64,000 nucleotides of DNA, from positions 111,523,793-111,587,792 of the forward strand of contig OZ024929.1 of the NCBI GenBank assembly GCA_964017235.1, read 5' to 3'. This DNA comes from Sabellastarte sp. h YS-2021 (lineage: Eukaryota > Annelida > Polychaeta > Sabellida > Sabellidae). Below are positions 58,012-64,000 of this stretch, in pieces (position 1 is the stretch's first letter; each line of letters opens with the position of its first letter). The notes beneath the pieces are model-generated. The model saw nothing but the letters and a program-made list of their open reading frames with translations, was not told where the DNA came from and made no database searches. The position numbers and the translations under genes were made by a program.

Positions 58012-60952
58012 ACAAAGTATCTTGGGATCAGGCATCAAATAAGATATAGAGTTGGGTTTACAACAGCCAAACTCCTCAAATGTAGCCAATAACAAAAAAT
58101 ATTGAAAGTCTCAGCCCTGTCGAGTTCAACTGTATTAGTATGCCCTTGATATTCTGTAGTTTTTGATTGTTTGAAACAGTATTTCAAAGAATTGGAGAGC
58201 AAATTAATGGGTACATGACAGGTAATTAAGGACATTCATTTCTCATCAGTGTGTGAGCAAGATGAAGCATGAAAAGATTTAAGAGAAGCAAGTTAATGTA
58301 TTTTATTTCATATGAAAATAATATAAATTTTTTCTCGACAAAATAAAAATCGTTTATAACCATTTTAAAACAAAATTGCAAAGAATCGCTTGACTATTCA
58401 GTGAGATAAAAAAAGCCAATGTGTAAGTTCATAGCAGAACAGTGATTTTAAAAACAAATCTTATGTGAGTTAAAATGATAAAAAACCTTATCAACAATCT
58501 CCCATTCGTAAATTAATTAAAGTTTAACATTTTTTCTGAAACATATCCATTTCTATAAAGTCCACTTCTCAATTATTTATGTTTGCTTTTAACCATAAAA
58601 GCTCAATTAACCACCTAGCCATTATTTTCTTTTAAAAAATCTGTTTAGAATCTTGTCACATGGCAATTATATGAACTGCTTGTTCAAAGTAGGATTACAA
58701 AGATGTGTAGTGACTTGATTGTATAAATTGTAGCTAAAACATTTAGCCGTGATAGCTTCTGTATATAAGTTGCAACGTTTGATAAACCTTCAATTACTGT
58801 GTGTATGGGGAATTTGTATTTAGCTGGAAAATGACACCATTCTTTTTTAAATTCTCAAATTTTTCAGAACTTCACTGGTCTTATAGTCAAGTTTCTACAC
58901 TATGACTATCAGTGCAGCTACAAGCAACTATCAACTCGGTAGCTTAAAGGCGGAAGTTTGAAAAACATCAATTTCAGTTTTGTTGTATTCAGGGGTGCTA
59001 TCTAACATGGGAATATAACTGGCTGGTGAGAGATGTCACATCAGTGGAATCCTCTGTAACTCCCTCTATTCATATCAATATTACTGCTTTATGTGAGACT
59101 TACATTATTTATATGTTTACTTAAAATTGAAAGAATCACCAGGGTCTAGGTTCGGAACAAAAGCATCAGAACTTAGGCTGCAGAGTAGACTGTGTTCACT
59201 TTTTTTGTGAAAACTGTTTGAAGATATATTGTTTAAAGGCACAATTAGTTCAATTAGTTGGCAGGTTAACAATCACAGGTCTTTTGACAAAAGAAAACAT
59301 GAAGAATACTTTTTACAGTTATACATGTATGTAACCAAAATTATTTCCAAGATTTATACTACAGTTAACATAAGCTGACAAAGCAGCAATTATGTACAAG
59401 TTAGATTATCAGTATTGTCAAAAGTAAAACTAGGCAATGTTAACTACACGTGCACAGCGCTATTGTAGGTCTTTGCTCAGAGACCCCCACACTTAAATAA
59501 ATATGTGCTGAGTATATCCAGAGCCCATCTCTGTTCGGGGGGAAGCTGAAATATAAAAATGAGGGTAAGACGAGTGCTCATCAAATGTCACTGAGTAGAG
59601 TCAATTACTGTGTACATTTACTGGGTGTCATGTGACCAAACTCGGCCTTTTTATTGTTTGTATGAATGTAGCAATGACATAGATATACTGCGTGATGGGC
59701 GGATCCTACACTGATATGATAAAATGGGATATGTAGAGACTAACATCTAGATATTGAATGTTTCGTAGGTTTTCTCCTCTTATATTGATAAAATAATTAT
59801 TACCATAGGCATACTGCCATTCAACACCTGTGGTATAAAAAGTGTAGTAACTTTGACGACGTAGCACTAATGAAAATGTGGATAAATCTGTTAACACTGA
59901 TTCACCTTGAGGATTAACTTATCAGCCCTGAAAAAAACAAGGTAACATGTTTGTCTAATGCACCCCAAGTGCTGGAGATAATTGTAGGTTTGGATTTTGA
60001 ACAACTGCGTGAGGAGGCCAACAGGTAATTTTATGCAATAATGTTTGTGGTTCAGATCATTTACGTTGAAGTTGATCCGGGCCTATTAGAATTGTGGAGA
60101 CAATAATGCCAAACTGGTTACAATAGCTATGTGAAGAGCAGGCGGAATACGTATTGTAGTTCTAAGGAGGATTAAATAGACTTAAAAGTTTAATTTCCAG
60201 TAATCCTTTACAAGCAAAACACGGCAAGATTATTTGTGCGGATAAAGATTAATTAAAATCTAAAAAGGAGGCTGTAAATTGCAGAGATAGGTCTTACACT
60301 AAAGATACACAGTTAGAAGAATGAAGTTATCTGTTCCAAAGTACGGGTATTCTTTAAAGAGATTTTTTTCCAACATGTGACTAGTGTCAGTATATACAAT
60401 AAAATATCTCCTCTCAACTTACAATGTATAAGTGAGGAGTTATTGTGTAGAAATATGCATACAAACTGCTGTTCAGCAGGATATATATCATCACTCTGTC
60501 AAACACAACACTGAGGGAGTGTGAAGGGGGTTTAAACGAGTTATGGTCATGTCACACTGCTACATGAGTTCTAAAACTAGTATTTGAAATTTCCTGAATG
60601 AATTTTTAAAAACGAGCTGCCCCGTTAACGTTAAATGCATTCTACCCAGATACAAATCCTGACATATTAGTCATTACGGATACTACCAAACATGACATGG
60701 GTCAAAGGATAAATGTGTCCCCACAAGTGAAATATTTCTCACTCGTATTTAGCTATTGAGGCCAGCACAAAACAGTGTAGCCTTGCTAAAGGCTCTTTGC
60801 TTAATATAAGCTTGTAACTCATAACATGTATATATTAAGTATTTGTCTTATGTTACAAGATATCGCATTGCCATAGCATGTTGTCCCCTGTAAGTATTAC
60901 CTTATTCCTGACAAATGCTGATTTATTTCTTCACAGGATCCATTGCATGGTG
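58012..60952. other. AT-rich stretch without recognised features
   Basis: No exon, RNA gene or repeat boundary recognised. Confidence 0.45.
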
Positions 60953-60954
60953 AA

Positions 60955-61020
60955 TGGTGGTGGTGGTGGTGGTGGTGGTGGTGGTGGTGGTGGTGGGGGG
61001 GGGGGGGGGGGGGGGGGGGG
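60955..61020. repeat. (TGG)n followed by a long poly-G run
   Basis: About thirteen TGG triplets continue into more than 20 uninterrupted G. The G-rich strand could form quadruplexes, and the length is probably unstable and hard to sequence. Confidence 0.9.
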
Positions 61021-61109
61021 TACATAGAAATACGAACTCTCTTGATGGAGTGAGGAAGCTATAAAATGGCAATTAAACGAAAAAAACGATAAAATTTTTT
61101 AAAAAGTAA

Positions 61110-61440
61110 TCTGGAGAAAGAGTGGTATCACATTTGAAACCAAAATAATCTGTTAAAAGGATGGTAAATTTTTGGAAAACTGGGACTGTGGAAACACTGA
61201 GATGACATTTGGAAATAAGATAATACGTGAAAAGAATGGGATAACATCTGAGATAGTTTGGTGAAAAATATATCATTTGAAAACATAATCGTCTGTTAAA
61301 AGAATGGGATAGCATTAGAGGATGTTACATCAATTTTGCGCTATATAAAAGTTTCTATTCTATTCTATTTAAAAGCAAAATAGTCTGTTGAAAAGCATTT
61401 AAAAGACGATAATTTCCTGAAAGAATGGAAGTATTTAGCA
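61110..61440. repeat. Degenerate ~65-bp tandem repeat
   Basis: Phrases CTGTTAAAAGAATGGGAT, GAAAAGAATGGGATAACATC and CATTTGAAAACATAATC recur at irregular spacing (about 61150, 61230, 61300, 61387). Confidence 0.4.
61329..61370 (+). repeat. Possible L2/CR1 3'-end relic
   Basis: TTTTGCGCTATATAAAAGTT followed by CTATT repeats resembles the GCGCTATATAA plus short-tandem 3' terminus of L2-clade retroposons. Only the tip is present. Confidence 0.35.
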
Positions 61441-61982
61441 ACAAGTTAATACATTGAAGGGACTCAACAACAGCAACAATAACAACATCCATAATTACTC
61501 CCAGCTTTTTCCGCAGTAGTTAGATGATTAAATTGCAACCTTTTTATGTTTGATCTGTTTGATTTCCTGACTCTGTGTGATTGTATGGCTGATTTACTAA
61601 TCATTCCAAATGACATTTAACAAACTGCTGCTCTCTCTCTCACTAACCTTAGAACTAGTTCTACCTGTTTTTGTCAAAGGTCAACTGTAAAATCTCTTTT
61701 ATGTAAGGACCTGCAAACAAGTTGCAAAAAGCCATTAAATATATGAGGACATTCAACTGGCAAGATATAAGGGACAATAAAATATACTTTTTTGATGACA
61801 TTAACTTGCTTTTAGAAGATTAAAAGTCGCCTTGTTTAAAACAGCATCTAGATTTCTGTCAGGATGCCAAAAGTATCTCTCTGGTACGATTTTCTTTCTT
61901 AGCACGAGTTCTAGCGAGGCTTGCACTTCATGTGTCACCTTTTTCCATTTTTAGTCACCAGACTTTCGTGAAATGTGCCCTG

Positions 61983-62096
61983 GTGTAATTAGTACCTGTC
62001 TCGTCAATAAGGTAAAAAGTGGCAATGGGCTACGTCAGCACTTAGATGGGTGACCATCTGAGTTCTTGGCCAGGTACGGGATGTATCTGGCTTAGA
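61983..62096 (+). repeat. 5S rRNA-derived SINE-like repeat, copy 2
   Basis: GGCAATGGGCTACGTCAGCA and CTTAGATGGGTGACCATCTG correspond to 5S rRNA GTTAGTACTTGGATGGGTGACC (C box), with an eroded A box before it (AAGGTAAAAAGTGG for AAGTTAAGC). It aligns end to end with 26849-26960 over about 112 bp, including flanks that are not 5S (TGTAATTAGTACCTGTCT upstream, GGGATGTATCTGGCTTAG downstream). This identifies a shared mobile unit rather than two independent 5S pseudogenes. It keeps GGGTGACC, which copy 1 lost. Confidence 0.65.
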
Positions 62097-62821
62097 ATTT
62101 TTTTGTTGCCTGACTTCTAGCATAAATTCTAGTGCAATACTGATGGCGCCATTTCCGATTTCACGTACATAAAATCATTATATCTACTATTTTTTATCTA
62201 CATAGAGTATAGATAAAGAGAGAATGCATGCAACCTTATAAACATGTGCTGTACGGTATTGCAGGTGACAGCTGACAGGAAATTTGACGTGATATCTGGA
62301 GAATGTTCCTCCACGAAGATTTCTGAAACAGAACCATCCATTCTTAAATAGTCTGTGAGTGTTAAGCTTTTGTGGCTACCCCGACATGCGGGTGCAGAAC
62401 CTAATGAAGTTGAAAGATCTGTCCTGACACATTTACACACAAATATAGACCAAGAATAGTCACAGGATAGACAGAGAAGTAAGTTACCTTGTGTGTTTTT
62501 GTGGAGTTAGCCATCATGCAGAAACATTGCTTTGGATACAACAACAGAGTCAGAAACACCAGCAAAGTGGGGATGGAATATAAACAGAGGTGAATACACC
62601 CACATTTGTATGTAAGAGTTTTTGTGGTGATGTGAAGGTATTCACATTTGGATATTGTAAGCATTTAACAACGTGATTATTGATTTTTTTAAGTGTTTGG
62701 CTCTCTGTAACAGACTATTCTACTGCTTACAGTACACAGAGGCGCAGAATAATTGTTATATGGTGTGGGTTAGCCAATTAATGTGTGTTTCTGTATCAAC
62801 GAGACTGAAAGTCCCACCAAG

Positions 62822-63218
62822 ATGCAATATCTGGGTGGTTACCATAATGCAAAAGAACTGTCAGATAAATTGACCAGAACCAAAGGAGGGTCTGACCAGA
62901 ATAGCAATCACTCCACCAGAGAAGAGACATTAACTCAGGTTGATAACAGAGGAGGCTCTATGCTGTCACATACCACAGAGAGCTTCTTCAATTTAAGTAG
63001 TGATATCACATTCCGTTCCACAAACAGTCCGGTACAAGATAGTTCATATAATGATACAGGGCAAGAGAGACACCTTCTACGGCATGCAGGATTGTTTCCA
63101 TCTGCAGTGTCCAATAAAACTCGGACTAATGCCCTCATCAATGGTACGCAGGTCTACGTCACTGGTTCCAAAGCTTTGCTCATTCCTTCCACAGCTCAGT
63201 ACATGGCTGCTACAGATG
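62822..63218 (+). CDS. Probable coding exon of an unidentified gene
   Basis: The longest unexplained open frame outside repeats. From the ATG at 62822 (MQYLGGYHNAKELSDKL) it stays open to a plausible donor, GATG|GTAGGT, at 63218/63219. A second possible donor lies 3 bases later, and the frame closes at 63253 if unspliced. The peptide of about 132 residues is Ser/Thr/Asn-rich and hydrophilic, with a more structured end (NALINGTQVYVTGSKALLIP). The frame is also open upstream to 62783, so an acceptor there cannot be excluded; I prefer the ATG as a first coding exon. I do not recognise the family. The gene would continue beyond the window's right end or into its last 780 bp. Confidence 0.5.
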
Positions 63219-63494
63219 GTAGGTATTCTATATCTTTGATACACAGTAGATAAAATATTAGCATTTTTATAGTACTTAATCTCTGGGCACGCTGATATTA
63301 AGGCACATCAAACAAAGTAAATAAAACTACATAATAAACTGGTAGTATTGAAAGAAATTTACCTATGAGTAAACTATTATTATTCAAAGATTCAATTTTT
63401 AAAATTTGTTTACATGTGTCAGTTGTTTTGTACTGAGTGATCTATTTTCTTTTACAAACCTTTTGATTTCTGAGCTGTAGTCTTCATCTGTTAA

Positions 63495-63728
63495 TGGGGG
63501 GCCAGGGTGGCACAGTGGTAACACACTCTCCTCCCACCTCTGAGGTTGGCTGTTCAAACCCCGATCTTTATGTGGGGAAGTTGTTAGTTGCTTACCGATG
63601 GTCAGCAGTTTAGAGTACAGAATTTTGACCAACTGTATGTGCTGGTTCCCTCTGCCTACAAACCTACCCGTCGTGATATGGCATGTACAGTGTTGAAAGT
63701 GATGTAAAACAGCAAATCAATAAATAAA
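63495..63728 (+). mobile_element. tRNA-derived SINE, copy 7
   Basis: GGGGGCCAGGGTGGCACAGTG head, body GGTCAGCAGTTTAGAGTACA, CCCGTCGTGATATGGCATGT and an ATAAA tail. It is flanked by an 11-bp duplication with one mismatch, TCATCTGTTAA / TCATCTCTTAA (63484-63494 and 63729-63739). It lies just 3' of the probable exon at 62822, likely in its intron. Confidence 0.85.
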
Positions 63729-63739
63729 TCATCTCTTAA

Positions 63740-64000
63740 CGTGTTTGGGTAATAGCTGGTGGTCTATATGACTACTGCCGTAAAGGAGATAATGTTTTAA
63801 CCCTTGTTGATATGATCAGATCAATAACTTATTTATAATTAATGAAATGTCTAGCTACTCTATGTGTGAAAATACTAGTATATGTTTACAGCTTTTAATG
63901 CAAGTTTTTATCAAAACAAATCTTGTGCAAACTTACTAGCCTGCTCAAATTTGTACCATATCATCTTCAAACATATACACCTATATTTGGTTTTCGTTTA
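63740..64000. other. AT-rich end of window
   Basis: No recognised feature; presumably intron of the gene containing the 62822 exon. Confidence 0.3.

Noticed and set aside
62020-62096. Functional 5S rRNA gene
   Set aside because: Only the 3' half is recognisable, with an eroded A box, and it shares non-5S flanks with another dispersed copy.

Overview
The window is AT-rich metazoan genomic DNA dominated by mobile and repetitive sequence. Spliced exons, tRNA-headed SINEs, a DIRS retroelement, an L2/CR1-type retroposon, a two-gene Harbinger transposon and tandem-repeat-cored non-autonomous elements together suggest an invertebrate, most likely a bivalve mollusc. That taxonomic call is inference; no diagnostic host gene proves it. 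There is no sign of prokaryotic gene organisation.

The only host gene I can name is on the + strand. It is the 3' end of a methylcrotonoyl-CoA carboxylase beta-type carboxyltransferase (MCCC2 or a close paralogue): a 41-codon exon at 5844-5966 and the terminal exon at 24775-24858. Both splice joints are phase 0. The 18.8-kb intron between them holds most of the interesting mobile DNA. A second probable coding exon of unknown identity lies at about 62822-63218, and a weaker candidate at 29993-30274.

Layout. 1-5843: intronic or upstream sequence with small tandem duplications. 6160-13569: a TTA-flanked Harbinger-like non-autonomous element with a ~165-bp tandem core, split by a nearly complete DIRS element (7184-13342). 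The DIRS has inverted terminal repeats, an internal complementary region, and gag, RT/RNase H and tyrosine recombinase frames, all damaged. About 13770-16830: a second, much older DIRS copy, itself interrupted at 15395-16231. 17110-18530 and 22496-23330: copies of a composite element carrying ~140-bp minisatellite units, several with a perfect DR1 nuclear-receptor half-site pair. 21190-21490, 34981-36005 and 46620-47400: remnants of L2/CR1-type retroposons. 26849-26960 and 61983-62096: two copies of a 5S rRNA-derived repeat. Seven copies of one tRNA-derived SINE lie between 30.8 kb and 63.7 kb, five with exact target-site duplications. 36.05-38.43 kb: a large tandem array that changes from a dimeric to a monomeric period. 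50118-54910: a full-length Harbinger transposon with convergent genes for a DDE transposase and a Myb/SANT-like partner, TIRs, TTA duplications and subterminal repeats; both genes are broken, in part by GA/CT microsatellites. Foldback MITEs lie at 28310-28873, 56449-56728 and 57695-58011.

Most remaining sequence shows no coding or RNA signal to the eye.
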